The notes: generated by a model from the sequence alone, not told the origin. A stretch of DNA of 64,000 nt from Burkholderia paludis (GCF_000732615.1 NZ_JPGL01000045.1:1-64000), one strand, 5' to 3'. Positions 18,360-27,130 are shown, counted from the first letter of the stretch. Program-made: numbers and translations.

Positions 18360-19273
18360 CGCGCCGCGCCCGCGTGGATCTCCGCGATATAGCCGCCCGG
18401 GAACCGGACCAGCGCCGCGTCGCGGCCGTCCGACGTGTACTGCGGCACGAGCACGCTCACGCCCGCGGCCTGCGCGCGCTTCAGCGTCGCGGCGAGATCG
18501 GGCACCTCGTAGCCGGTCATCTCGCGGCCGAACGGGTACGGCAGATGGCCGTCCGTCGCGAGCACGGTCATCCTGCCGAAGCCGGATTCGATGCGGATGC
18601 GGCGATACGTGTCGCCCGGCCGGCCGATCTCGACGCCCGGGGCGTTGCGAACGTCCGACACGACCTTGCCGTGCGAGAACGCGACGAAGTCGCGCACCAG
18701 CGTGTCGGCGCTTTCCGGCGACACGTACACGCGGTTCTCGGGCACGGTCTCCAGCGCGTCGTAATGCGGCGCCTCGGTGTGCCAGTAGAGCTGCATGTTC
18801 ACGCCGCCCGGCCAGCGGATGATCGCGTCGCGGCCGATCGGATCGGGGAACGTGTCGACGACCACGTCCGCGCCGTGCGCACGCGCCGACTTCATCGCGA
18901 CATCGAGATCGGTGACGAGATAGCCGGTGCGCTCCGAACAGAACGGATACGGAATCGGCGTCTTGAAGCCGAACACCGAGATCGTGCCGGCCGGCGTGAG
19001 CACCAGTTGCGACATCGTCTGGCTCGGCGTGGGCGTGACCTGGAACACGCCCTGCTTCGATTTCTTGCCGCCGAACGTCGCGACGAAGCTGTCGGTGAAT
19101 CGGTCGAAATCGTCGGGCGGCACGCACACGTGGGTCGTGTCGTACTGCGGGCCAACCGCCACGGCCGGCGTCGCGACGGCCTTCGCGGCCGGAGTCTTCG
19201 CGAAGGCGACGGGCGCGACGGCAAGCCCTCCCGCGATCATCACGGCGAGCAACACGGATCGAATGGTTTTCAT
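18356..19273 (-). CDS. Exported two-domain VOC (glyoxalase/bleomycin-resistance fold) protein
   Basis: A 305-residue protein. Residues 1-25 form a Sec signal (MKTIRSVLLAVMIAGGLAVA ... AFA). Two VOC-like halves follow. The first runs from TTHVCVPPDDFDRFTDSFVA through GYLVTDLDVAMKSARAHGAD to RWPGGVNMQLYWH, and the second repeats the pattern (GYEVPDLAATLKRAQAAGVS; RFPGGYIAEIH). VOC enzymes are usually cytoplasmic, so a signal peptide is unusual. The start has an AGGAAA site upstream. Coupled to the DUF1275 gene by an ATGA overlap. Reaction unknown. Confidence 0.8.
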   Translation of the reverse strand: MKTIRSVLLAVMIAGGLAVAPVAFAKTPAAKAVATPAVAVGPQYDTTHVCVPPDDFDRFTDSFVATFGGKKSKQGVFQVTPTPSQTMSQLVLTPAGTISVFGFKTPIPYPFCSERTGYLVTDLDVAMKSARAHGADVVVDTFPDPIGRDAIIRWPGGVNMQLYWHTEAPHYDALETVPENRVYVSPESADTLVRDFVAFSHGKVVSDVRNAPGVEIGRPGDTYRRIRIESGFGRMTVLATDGHLPYPFGREMTGYEVPDLAATLKRAQAAGVSVLVPQYTSDGRDAALVRFPGGYIAEIHAGAAR

Positions 19274-19299
19274 GACAGGTTTTCCTGGTTGTTTCATCG

Positions 19300-19761
19300 T
19301 CATCGGGTGGTGCGGCCGTCGCCGGCCGGATGCTTCGCATCGGCGAGCAGGGTCGCGAGCACGAGTGCCGCGATCAGCCCGAGATGTTCGAAAAAGCTGT
19401 TGAGCGCCGTGAAATGCGCGGGGCCCGTGCGGTTCCAGAAGTCGTTCGCCACCGCCATCGCGACCAGCGTCAGCACGCCGAGGCCGCCGGCGCCGAGCCA
19501 CGTGAAGCGGCCCAGCAGGATGCACAGCGAACCGGCAATCTCGACCGCGATCGCGAACGCCGCCCACAGTGCGGGCGGATGCAGGCCGAAATGCGCCTGC
19601 TCCGCCACCGCGCCGTCGAAATCCAGCGCCTTCGCGACGCCGCCGATCAGGTACGCGGACACCAGCGCGAGACGCGCGAGCGGCAGGACCCACGGCTGCG
19701 CCAGCAGCGCGTGGACCCACGCCGGGTTGCCGGTGCCGCCGGGGTTGGTCGGAGCCGCCAT
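19300..19761 (-). CDS. DoxX-family membrane protein
   Basis: A 153-residue integral membrane protein with about four helices: RLALVSAYLIGGVAKALDFD, WAAFAIAVEIAGSLCILLGR, GLGVLTLVAMAVANDFWN and a last helix after FFEHLGLIAAL. This matches DoxX/SURF4-type proteins, including the conserved F-x-x-H near the last helix. DoxX partners in other bacteria act with oxidoreductases in thiosulfate or redox-stress metabolism. The ATG follows the amidohydrolase stop after one base. Confidence 0.85.
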   Translation of the reverse strand: MAAPTNPGGTGNPAWVHALLAQPWVLPLARLALVSAYLIGGVAKALDFDGAVAEQAHFGLHPPALWAAFAIAVEIAGSLCILLGRFTWLGAGGLGVLTLVAMAVANDFWNRTGPAHFTALNSFFEHLGLIAALVLATLLADAKHPAGDGRTTR

Positions 19762-19762
19762 G

Positions 19763-21652
19763 TCAGACCGCCCAGCACGAGCAGCCGAACGCGCCCCAGA
19801 ACCCCTTCGCGTCCGAGGTCGGCAACGCACTGCCCCACGCGCCCGCATGCGCATGCTGATGCACGTTGCACGCGTTCGCGCAGCCGCACATCGCGGCGGC
19901 CGCCGCGCGCTGCAGCGGTGCGCCGGCGCGCTGCGTCGCGCCCCAGCCGCCGTAACCGCCGTACTGGCGCACCGGCGACCAGTCCGGCATCGCCGGCGGA
20001 ACCGGCGCATCGTGCGACGCGAACGGCCCCGCGCCCCACACGATCCTGCCGCCGACCACCGTCAGCAACGCGGACGTGTCGACGATCTCGTCCTCCGCGC
20101 AACTGAAGAAATCGCGATCCGGGACCACCAGGTCGGCAAGCTGCCCCACCGCGATGCGCCCCTTCCGCCCCTCCTCGTTCGAGAACCACGTCACGTACTC
20201 GGTCCACATGCGCAGCGCCGTCTCGCGGTCCAGCAGGTTGCGCTGCGGGTACAGGCGCAGCCCGCCGACCGTCCGGCCCGTCACGAGCCACGCGAGCGAC
20301 ACCCACGGGTTGTACGACGCCACCCGCGTCGCGTCGGTGCCGGCCGACACCTTGAGGCCCTTCGACAGCATCTTCGCGACCGGCGGCGTCGCCTCGGCCG
20401 CCTGTGCGCCGTAGCGCTCGACGAAGTATTCGCCCTGGTACGCCATCCGGTGCTGCACCGCGATGCCGCCGCCCAGCGCGGCGATGCGGTCCATCGAGCG
20501 CTCCGAGATCGTTTCCGCGTGATCGAAGAACCAGTTCAGGCCCGCGAGCGGGATGTCCCGGTCGACCTTCTCGAACACGTCGAGCGCGCGGCTGATCGTC
20601 TCGTCGTAAGTCGCATGCAGGCGCCACGGCCAGCGGTTCTGCGCGAGCACGCGCACGACGCCTTCGAGGTCGTCCTCCATCTGCGCCGGCAGATCCGGGC
20701 GCGCCACGCGGAAGTCCTCGAAATCGGCCGCCGAGAACACCAGCATCTCGCCCGCGCCGTTGTGGCGGAAGTAGTCGGTGCCGTCGTGATACTTCGTGCT
20801 CTTCGTCCAGTTCACGAAGTCTTCCTTCTCCGCATTCGGCTTCTGCGTGAACAGGTTGTACGCGATCCGGATCGTCATCTCGCCCGCGTCGTGCAGCTTG
20901 CGGATCACCTCGTAATCGTCGGGGTAATTCTGCGACCCGCCGCCCGCGTCGATCACGCCGGTCACGCCGAGCCGGTTCAGCTCGCGCATGAAGTGGCGCG
21001 TCGAGTTGTACTGGTACTCGAACGGCAGCTTCGGCCCCTTCGCGAGCGTCGCGTAGAGGATCGTCGCGTTCGGGTTCGCGAGCAGCAGCCCGGTCGGGTT
21101 GCCCGCCGCGTCGCGCAGGATCGTGCCGCCCGGCGGCTCGGGCGTGTCCTTCGTGTAGCCGACCACGCGCAGCGCGGCCGCGTTCAGCAGCGCGCGGTCG
21201 TACAGGTGCAGGATGAACACCGGCGTATCGGGGGCGGCCGCGTTGAGTTCGTCGATCGTCGGCAGGCGCTTCTCGGCGAACTGGTGTTCGGTGAAGCCGC
21301 CGACCACGCGCACCCACTGCGGCGCCGGCGTGATCGCGACCTGCCGCTTCAGCATGTCCATCGCGACCGCGAGCGAGCGCACGCCGTCCCAGCGCAGCTC
21401 CATGTTGTAGTTCAGGCCGCCGCGGATCACGTGGCAGTGGTTGTCGATCAGGCCCGGCAGCGCGCTGCGGCCGCCGAGGTCGACGACCCGCGTCGCATCG
21501 CCGGCGAGCGGCATCACGTCCGCGTCGCGGCCGACCGCCACGAAGCGGCCGTCCTTGATCGCGACGGCCGTCGCGACGGGGTTCGCGCGGTCGAGCGTCG
21601 TGATGCGGCCGTTGTGCAGGATCAGATCGGGTTGATTGTCAGTAGCGCTCAT
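19763..21652 (-). CDS. YtcJ-type amidohydrolase with Cys/His-rich C-terminal tail
   Basis: A 629-residue metal-dependent amidohydrolase (Amidohydro_3 type). The N-terminal beta-sandwich (LILHNGRITTLDRANPVATA) leads to the metal motif LPGLIDNHCHVIRGG. Further barrel blocks are VTGVIDAGGGSQNYP, RWPWRLHATYDETISRALDV and GTDATRVASYNPW, the last holding the catalytic Asp. The final 40 or so residues form an unusual tail with CGCANAC, HQHAHAG and GCSCWAV. ATG 21652 has GAGGA seven bases upstream. Substrate unknown; relatives hydrolyse amides, ureas or aryl esters. Second gene of the operon. Confidence 0.87.
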   Translation of the reverse strand: MSATDNQPDLILHNGRITTLDRANPVATAVAIKDGRFVAVGRDADVMPLAGDATRVVDLGGRSALPGLIDNHCHVIRGGLNYNMELRWDGVRSLAVAMDMLKRQVAITPAPQWVRVVGGFTEHQFAEKRLPTIDELNAAAPDTPVFILHLYDRALLNAAALRVVGYTKDTPEPPGGTILRDAAGNPTGLLLANPNATILYATLAKGPKLPFEYQYNSTRHFMRELNRLGVTGVIDAGGGSQNYPDDYEVIRKLHDAGEMTIRIAYNLFTQKPNAEKEDFVNWTKSTKYHDGTDYFRHNGAGEMLVFSAADFEDFRVARPDLPAQMEDDLEGVVRVLAQNRWPWRLHATYDETISRALDVFEKVDRDIPLAGLNWFFDHAETISERSMDRIAALGGGIAVQHRMAYQGEYFVERYGAQAAEATPPVAKMLSKGLKVSAGTDATRVASYNPWVSLAWLVTGRTVGGLRLYPQRNLLDRETALRMWTEYVTWFSNEEGRKGRIAVGQLADLVVPDRDFFSCAEDEIVDTSALLTVVGGRIVWGAGPFASHDAPVPPAMPDWSPVRQYGGYGGWGATQRAGAPLQRAAAAAMCGCANACNVHQHAHAGAWGSALPTSDAKGFWGAFGCSCWAV

Positions 21653-21670
21653 GAAGTGTCCTCGATGCAA

Positions 21671-21838
21671 TCAGAAGCCGAGCCAGTGGCGGACCGGTGC
21701 GACCGCCGCGACGCCGATCAGCATGCCGGCCAGCCCGACCAGGGCGATCAGCGGCGGTGCGGGCGAGCGCACCTTGACCACGCTGTAGACGACGCCGACC
21801 AACGCGCCGGCGCCCAATGAAACTAGATACGATTCCAT
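21671..21838 (-). CDS. XapX domain protein (small membrane protein)
   Basis: A 55-residue protein, first gene of the minus-strand operon. It reads MESYLVSLGAGALVGVVYSV, then a short polar VKVRSPAPP turn, and a second helix IALVGLAGMLIG. Two helices separated by R-x-P-A-P-P are the XapX signature. These peptides are usually encoded beside amidohydrolase or isochorismatase genes, as here. It ends 18 bp before the amidohydrolase ATG. Role unknown. Confidence 0.82.
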   Translation of the reverse strand: MESYLVSLGAGALVGVVYSVVKVRSPAPPLIALVGLAGMLIGVAAVAPVRHWLGF

Positions 21839-21951
21839 CCGCCCCTCCCGACTCGATTAGAATGACCCGCAATGCCGCCCGGGCGCCGTGCGCGGGCGGC
21901 GCGATCCGCCGCCGCCCCGTCGGCTTCGCTTTCCTGCCACGCTTTCCTGCC

Positions 21952-22875
21952 ATGCAACATCTTCCCGATCTCGAAGCCTGGGCCATCTTCGCGCGCGTCG
22001 CGGAGACCGGTTCGTTCGCCAAGGCCGCCGACCTGCTCGGCGTGTCGCAACCGACCGTGTCGAAAGCGATCGCGCGCCTCGAAAAGCGCCTCGGCTCGAT
22101 GCTGCTGTACCGCACGTCGCGCAAGCTGTCGCTCACGCCCACCGGCGAGCTGCTGCGCGACCGCGCGATCCGGCTGCTCGCCGACGCCGAGCTGATCGAG
22201 GACGAAGCATCCGCGCACGCACTCGAACCGCATGGCCTCGTGCGCGTGAACGCGCCGATGTCGTTCGGGCTGCGCCACCTGTCGCCGGTGCTGCCCGCGT
22301 TTCTCGAACGCTATCCGCGCGTCGACATCGACCTCGTGCTGACCGACCACTTCGTCGACATCGTGTCGGGCGGCTTCGACGTCGCGATCCGGATCGCCGA
22401 GCTGAACGACTCGTCGCTGCGTGCGCGACGCCTCTGCTCGGTACGCCGGCCGCTCGTCGCATCGCCCGCGTATCTCGACCGGCACGGCCGGCCGACCCAT
22501 CCGGGCGAGCTCGACCAGCACGTGTGCCTGACCTACACGAACATCCCCACACCCGACTACTGGCGCTTTCGCCACGTCACGTCGAACGACGAATTCGGCG
22601 TACCCGTGCGCGGCCGCATCCGCACCAACAACGCGGACGTCATCGCCCCCGCGCTGGTCGCAGGCCACGGTCTCGCCCTGCAGCCGACGTTCCTGGTCTG
22701 GGATGCACTGCAACGCGGCGAGCTCGAGGAAGTGATGCACGACTGGAAAATCGCCGATATCAACGTCAACCTCGTGACACCGCCGGGCATGCTGCGCGCC
22801 GCACGCGTGACGGCCCTGCTCGACTTCCTCGTCGAACATCTGTCCCACGCGCCGTGGGCGCTGCCGCCCGTCTGA
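21952..22875 (+). CDS. LysR-family transcriptional regulator
   Basis: A 307-residue regulator. The HTH is clear (DLEAWAIFARVAETGSFAKA; ADLLGVSQPTVSKAIARLEK; RLGSMLLYRTSRKLSLTPTG), followed by a ligand-binding domain with FLERYPRVDIDLVLTDHFVD and GGFDVAIRIAEL. It belongs to the large subgroup that includes AaeR/DmlR-type regulators. ATG 21952 matches the family N-terminus but has no obvious ribosome site; ATG 21862 is an alternative. It diverges from the XapX-amidohydrolase operon across about 110 bp and is the likely regulator. Confidence 0.9.
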   Translation: MQHLPDLEAWAIFARVAETGSFAKAADLLGVSQPTVSKAIARLEKRLGSMLLYRTSRKLSLTPTGELLRDRAIRLLADAELIEDEASAHALEPHGLVRVNAPMSFGLRHLSPVLPAFLERYPRVDIDLVLTDHFVDIVSGGFDVAIRIAELNDSSLRARRLCSVRRPLVASPAYLDRHGRPTHPGELDQHVCLTYTNIPTPDYWRFRHVTSNDEFGVPVRGRIRTNNADVIAPALVAGHGLALQPTFLVWDALQRGELEEVMHDWKIADINVNLVTPPGMLRAARVTALLDFLVEHLSHAPWALPPV

Positions 22876-22897
22876 GCCCGCGACCGCCGGCGGCCCG

Positions 22898-23584
22898 CTA
22901 CTTCGCCGGTACGGCCGGAATCGACTCGTGCGGCGTCGCGGTGCGCTGCGCCGCCTTGTGGACCATCGTGTACGCGTAGTCGACGCCCATCCCGTACGCG
23001 CCCGAGTGCTCCTTCGCGACCGCCATCACCGCGTCGTAGGTGTCGCGGCGCGCCCAGTCGCGCTGCCACTCGAGCACGACCTGCTGCCAGGTGACGGGCA
23101 CGACGCCGGCCTGGATCATCCGCTGCATCGCGAAGTCGTGCGCATCCTTCGACGTGCCGCCCGATGCATCCGCCACCATGTAGATCTCGTAGTCGCCTTC
23201 GAGCATCGCGCTGAGCGCGAACGTCGTGTTGCAGACTTCGGTCCACAGGCCCGACACGACGACCTTCCTGCGGCCGTTCGCGGCCAGCGCGTCGCGCACC
23301 TTCTGGTCGTCCCACGAATTCATCGACGTGCGTTCGAGCGTCTTCTGGCCGGGAAACACGTCGAGCAGCTCGGGGTAGGTGTAACCCGAGAAGCTGTCGC
23401 TTTCGACCGTCGTGATCGTGGTCGGGATGTCGAACGCCTTCGCGGCCTTCGCGAGCCCGACGACGTTGTTCTTCAGCGTTTGCCGGTCGATCGACTGCAC
23501 GCCGAACGCCATCTGCGGTTGCTGGTCGATGAAGATCAACTGGCTGTTCTCGGGGGTGAGGACTTCAAGCTTCGGGTTGCTCAT
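22898..23584 (-). CDS. Isochorismatase-like cysteine hydrolase (YcaC type)
   Basis: A 228-residue cysteine hydrolase. The catalytic triad residues can be placed: Asp20 in SQLIFIDQQPQMAF, Lys81 in GQKTLERTSMNSWDD, and Cys118 in VVSGLWTEVCNTTFAL. The long C-terminal extension with WQRDWARR is typical of the YcaC-like branch rather than true isochorismatases. Substrate unknown. It converges with the LysR gene and diverges from the second XapX gene. Confidence 0.88.
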   Translation of the reverse strand: MSNPKLEVLTPENSQLIFIDQQPQMAFGVQSIDRQTLKNNVVGLAKAAKAFDIPTTITTVESDSFSGYTYPELLDVFPGQKTLERTSMNSWDDQKVRDALAANGRRKVVVSGLWTEVCNTTFALSAMLEGDYEIYMVADASGGTSKDAHDFAMQRMIQAGVVPVTWQQVVLEWQRDWARRDTYDAVMAVAKEHSGAYGMGVDYAYTMVHKAAQRTATPHESIPAVPAK

Positions 23585-23730
23585 GGCACGAATCATCCTT
23601 CTGGACAGGGAACGTTTGAGGCTTGCCTCGACCTGTAAACGGCGAGGAGCCGACTGTGCGTTGCTCCGGAACTGCGTCATCCGGTTGCAGCCATTTAATC
23701 GGAAAAGTCGCGGCTCGGACATCCAAGAAA

Positions 23731-23749
23731 CGGAATCGATCGAATTCCG
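23731..23749. promoter_or_regulatory. Possible operator dyad between hydrolase and xapX2
   Basis: An inverted repeat with arms cggaat and attccg around cgatcga, inside the 280-bp region between the divergent isochorismatase-like and XapX genes. It is the only clear dyad I see there. Regulatory role is inferred from position. Confidence 0.3.
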
Positions 23750-23864
23750 AAAGCGGGGTCTCTCCGAGGCGGTCCGCCCTTTTGTTCGGCACGGAAACCC
23801 GATACGCTTCCTGCACATTGGAGGCCCGCCGTTCGCCCCCCGACCGTCACGAGAGGTTTTCATC

Positions 23865-24125
23865 ATGAAGCCGTATTTTCTGTCGCTGCTCGCCGGCATC
23901 CTCGCCGGCGTCATCTACGGCGCGCTCGGCGTGAACGCGCCGGCGCCGCCGGTCGTCGCGCTCCTCGGCCTGCTCGGCATGCTGGCCGGCGAACAGATCC
24001 TGCCGCTCGCGCGCCGGCTGCTGTCCGGCCACCGGCTGCCGGCCGCATGGCGCGATGCACAATGCGGCCAGCACCTGTTCGGCGCGCTGCCGGGCGCGGC
24101 CGCGAACGACCGCAAGCCGTCGTGA
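23865..24125 (+). CDS. Second XapX domain protein, C-terminally extended
   Basis: An 86-residue protein. Residues 1-50 are a XapX unit: MKPYFLSLLAGILAGVIYGA, the turn VNAPAPPVVALL, then GLLGMLAGEQILPL. A 35-residue polar tail follows (GHRLPAAWRDAQCGQHLFGA...), longer than in most XapX proteins. The start has GAGAGG upstream. It lies 10 bp before the antiporter gene and appears to head a plus-strand operon. Confidence 0.8.
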   Translation: MKPYFLSLLAGILAGVIYGALGVNAPAPPVVALLGLLGMLAGEQILPLARRLLSGHRLPAAWRDAQCGQHLFGALPGAAANDRKPS

Positions 24126-24135
24126 CGCAAGGCTC

Positions 24136-25716
24136 ATGACCAACGTCGAACTGTTTCATTACCTGCTGCTGTTGATCTGCGGCGCGGGCGCGCTCACCTG
24201 GCTCGCCGAACGGATCTCGATTCCACCGGCCGTCGTGCTGCTGCTCGGCGGTTGCGCGGTCGCCGTCGCCGGCAGGCGCGTGCCCGACATGGACCCGGCG
24301 CTGCTGCTCGCGGCCGTGCTGCCGCCGCTGCTGATGTCGAGCGGGTTCTATACCGCGTGGAAGGAATTCCGCCAGGAGCTCGCGTCGATCGCATCGCTCG
24401 CGCTCGGCGCGGTGGTGTTCACGACCGTCGCGGTCGCGCTGGCCGTGCATGCCGCGAACCCCGCGCTGCCGTGGGCCGCCTGCTTCACGCTCGGCGCGAT
24501 CGTATCGCCGCCCGACGCGGTCGCGGCGAAAGCGATCCTGCAACGCCACCCGCTGCCCGCGCGGCTCGTCGCGGTGCTCGAAGGCGAAAGCCTCGTCAAC
24601 GACGCGTCGGGCCTGCTGCTGTACCAGATGGCCGTCTCGGCCGCGCTCGCCGTGTCGATCACGGCGGCAAGCGCCACCGGCCTGTTCTTCTCGCTGACGC
24701 TGATCGGCATCGCGGTCGGCCTCGCGTGCGGCCATGCGATGTGCTGGGTGCTGCCGCGGCTGCGCGACCCGATGCTCGGCATCGTCGTGACCTTCGCGAT
24801 GGCATGGGGCAGTTACGGGATCGCGGAAGCCGTCGACGGCTCGGGCGTGCTGTCGGTCGTGACCTGCGGCCTCGTGCTCGGCGTGCGCCAGCATCGCGTA
24901 TTCGACGCCGACATGCGGATCAAGGCGAAGGCGACATGGGAGGCGATCGTGTTCGTGCTCGACGCCCTCGTGTTCATCCTGATCGGTCTCGCGCTGCACG
25001 CGATCCTCGCCCGCGTGAACCACGAAGGCGCGCTGCTGATCGCCGGCCTGCGCGTCGCGCTGCCCGCGACGGCCGCCGCGATCGGCGCGCGCGTCGTGTG
25101 GGTGTTCGTCGCGATGTGGCTGCCGGGCCGCCTGCGCGCGCCGCGCGCGGGCCGCCCGCCCTGGTCGTGGCGCGAGGCCGTCGTGCTCGGCTGGTCGGGC
25201 ATGCGCGGCGTCGTGAGCCTCGCGGCCGCGATCGCGCTGCCAGGCAACTTTCCCGGCCGCGACCTGATCCTGTTCAGCACCTTCCTGCTGATCATCGCGA
25301 CGCTGGTCGTGCAGGGCGGCACGCTCGCGCCGCTGATCCGCATGCTGAAGCTCGGCCCGGCCGCGCGGCACACGATGTCCGAACACGCGGTACGCGCGCA
25401 GACGTTCGGCGCGGCGCTCGCCGAACTCGACGCGCTCGAACGGCGCGGATCGGACCTCGAACGCCAGTCGCTCGAGCGCCTGCTCGCCGAATACCGCAAT
25501 CGCGTCGCGTTCAACGAACGCGCGCACCGCGACGGCGCCGAACCGGCCGGCGTGCGTGCGCGAATGCTGCGCGTCGAACTCGAACTCGTCGGCGTATCGC
25601 GCCGCGCGCTGCTCGACCTGCATCGCGACGGCAAGGTCGACGATACGGCGCTGCACCGGATCGAATCCGAACTCGATTTCGAGGAGCTGCGCCTGCAGCG
25701 CCTGCTCGAACCGTAA
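24136..25716 (+). CDS. CPA1-family Na+/H+ antiporter
   Basis: A 526-residue inner-membrane cation/proton exchanger. About twelve helices are followed by a cytoplasmic C-terminal helical domain (about residues 415-526). Family blocks include FTLGAIVSPPDAVAAKAIL, LEGESLVNDASGLLLYQ (the ND ion-binding pair) and GWSGMRGVVSLAAAIALP. It resembles the YjcE/NhaP-like branch. Ion preference (Na+, K+, Li+) cannot be read from sequence. Confidence 0.9.
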   Translation: MTNVELFHYLLLLICGAGALTWLAERISIPPAVVLLLGGCAVAVAGRRVPDMDPALLLAAVLPPLLMSSGFYTAWKEFRQELASIASLALGAVVFTTVAVALAVHAANPALPWAACFTLGAIVSPPDAVAAKAILQRHPLPARLVAVLEGESLVNDASGLLLYQMAVSAALAVSITAASATGLFFSLTLIGIAVGLACGHAMCWVLPRLRDPMLGIVVTFAMAWGSYGIAEAVDGSGVLSVVTCGLVLGVRQHRVFDADMRIKAKATWEAIVFVLDALVFILIGLALHAILARVNHEGALLIAGLRVALPATAAAIGARVVWVFVAMWLPGRLRAPRAGRPPWSWREAVVLGWSGMRGVVSLAAAIALPGNFPGRDLILFSTFLLIIATLVVQGGTLAPLIRMLKLGPAARHTMSEHAVRAQTFGAALAELDALERRGSDLERQSLERLLAEYRNRVAFNERAHRDGAEPAGVRARMLRVELELVGVSRRALLDLHRDGKVDDTALHRIESELDFEELRLQRLLEP

Positions 25717-25763
25717 CGCCCGGCGATGCCGCCGGCCCTCCCCCTTTTTCCCATGGAACTGCA

Positions 25764-26156
25764 ATGAGCGAACTGTCCGTCGAAGCGAGCATCGGCCCGG
25801 TCGACTACCTCGTCCACTTCAACGATGGCGTCCACCAGTGGCGCGCCGACGAACCCGCGTCGCTCGGCGGCGGCGATACGGCGCCGACGCCCGTCGCGCT
25901 CCTGCTGTCGAGCCTCGGCGCGTGCACCGCGATCACGCTGAAGATGTATGCGCAACGCAAGGGCTGGCCGCTCGCCGAAGTGCACGTGAAGCTCGCGCAC
26001 GAACCGGGCAGCGCGGGCAGCACGATCGTGCGCCGCATCACGCTCGACGGCGACCTGAGCGGCGAACAGCGCGAGCGCCTGCTGCAGATCGCGAACGCGT
26101 GCCCGGTACACAAGATCCTCACCCATCCGATCGCGATCGACACCGCGATCGCCTGA
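25764..26156 (+). CDS. OsmC/Ohr-family peroxidase-fold protein
   Basis: A 130-residue OsmC-like protein with both family cysteines: Cys54 in LLLSSLGACTAITLKMYAQR and Cys113 in IANACPVHKIL. OsmC/YhfA-type enzymes reduce organic hydroperoxides. Forty-seven bases after the antiporter gene and 31 before the pirin gene, probably in one transcript. Confidence 0.88.
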   Translation: MSELSVEASIGPVDYLVHFNDGVHQWRADEPASLGGGDTAPTPVALLLSSLGACTAITLKMYAQRKGWPLAEVHVKLAHEPGSAGSTIVRRITLDGDLSGEQRERLLQIANACPVHKILTHPIAIDTAIA

Positions 26157-26187
26157 CGTCGCCCGCATCGACCACGAGATCCCCACC

Positions 26188-27072
26188 ATGTCCGCCTCGA
26201 TCAAGACCCTGCTCACGCCGCGCGAAAGCGACATCGGCAACCTCGTCGTACGCCGCGTGCTGCCCGCGCGCGCCGCGCGCCTCGTCGGCCCGTTCATCTT
26301 CTTCGACGAGATGGGGCCCGCCGTCCTGCCGCCCGGCCAGGGTATCGACGTGCTGCCGCATCCGCACATCGGGCTCGCGACCGTCACCTACCTGTTCGAC
26401 GGTTCGCTGATGCATCACGACAGCCTCGGCTTCCGGCAGAAGATCGTGCCGGGCGACGTGAACTGGATGACGGCCGGGCGCGGCATCGTGCATTCGGAGC
26501 GTTCGCCCGACGAGGACCGGCCGCGCGCGCAGCCGGTGCACGGCATCCAGACCTGGGTCGCGCTGCCGGTCGAGCACGAAGACACCGCGCCCGCCTTCGT
26601 TCATCATCCGGCCGACACGCTGCCGTCGTTCTCGCGCGACGGCGCCAGCGTGCGCGTGATCGCGGGCGCCGCGTTCGGGCTCGCGTCGCCGGTCGCCGTG
26701 TTCTCGCCGACCCTCTATGCGTATGCGGAATTCGCGCCGGGCGGCCGGCTCGCGCTCGACGCCGAGCACGACGAACGCGGCGTGTACCTCGTCGACGGCG
26801 ATCTCGCGATCGACGGCACGCCGCTCGCCCCCGCGACGATGGCCGTGCTCGAACCGGGCGCGACCGTGGCGCTCGCCAGCGCGAACGGTGCGCGCGTGAT
26901 GCTGCTCGGCGGCGCGCATCTGCCGGGCGATCGGTTCATCGAGTGGAATTTCGTGTCGAGCGAGCGCGCGAAGATCGAGGCCGCACGCGCGGCGTGGGCC
27001 GCGCAGACCTTCGGCAAGGTGCCGGGTGAAGAAGACCAGTGGACGCGCCAGCCGGAGCGCAACGCGCAGTAA
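26188..27072 (+). CDS. Pirin-family cupin protein
   Basis: A 294-residue bicupin. The metal ligands are His58, His60, His102 and Glu104 (VLPHPHIGLATVTYLF; GRGIVHSERSPDED), as in human pirin and E. coli YhhW. The C-terminal pirin_C domain follows. Bacterial pirins may act as quercetinases or redox modulators. Last gene of the plus-strand run; convergent with the cellulose operon. Confidence 0.9.
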   Translation: MSASIKTLLTPRESDIGNLVVRRVLPARAARLVGPFIFFDEMGPAVLPPGQGIDVLPHPHIGLATVTYLFDGSLMHHDSLGFRQKIVPGDVNWMTAGRGIVHSERSPDEDRPRAQPVHGIQTWVALPVEHEDTAPAFVHHPADTLPSFSRDGASVRVIAGAAFGLASPVAVFSPTLYAYAEFAPGGRLALDAEHDERGVYLVDGDLAIDGTPLAPATMAVLEPGATVALASANGARVMLLGGAHLPGDRFIEWNFVSSERAKIEAARAAWAAQTFGKVPGEEDQWTRQPERNAQ

Positions 27073-27130
27073 GCCGGGCCGGCCGTCCGCCGGCCGGAGA
27101 CGGCCCGCGCATCGGCCGGCCGTCGTTCGC

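Noticed and set aside
18374..21820. A 1148-codon plus-strand frame opposite the amidohydrolase operon
   Set aside because: Composition is His/Arg/Val-rich antisense noise; the minus strand has several overlapping genes with clear motifs.
27073..27130. GC-rich dyads between pirin and bcsR as a terminator
   Set aside because: Short repeats of GGCC/CCGG only, no T-run; not better than chance in this composition.
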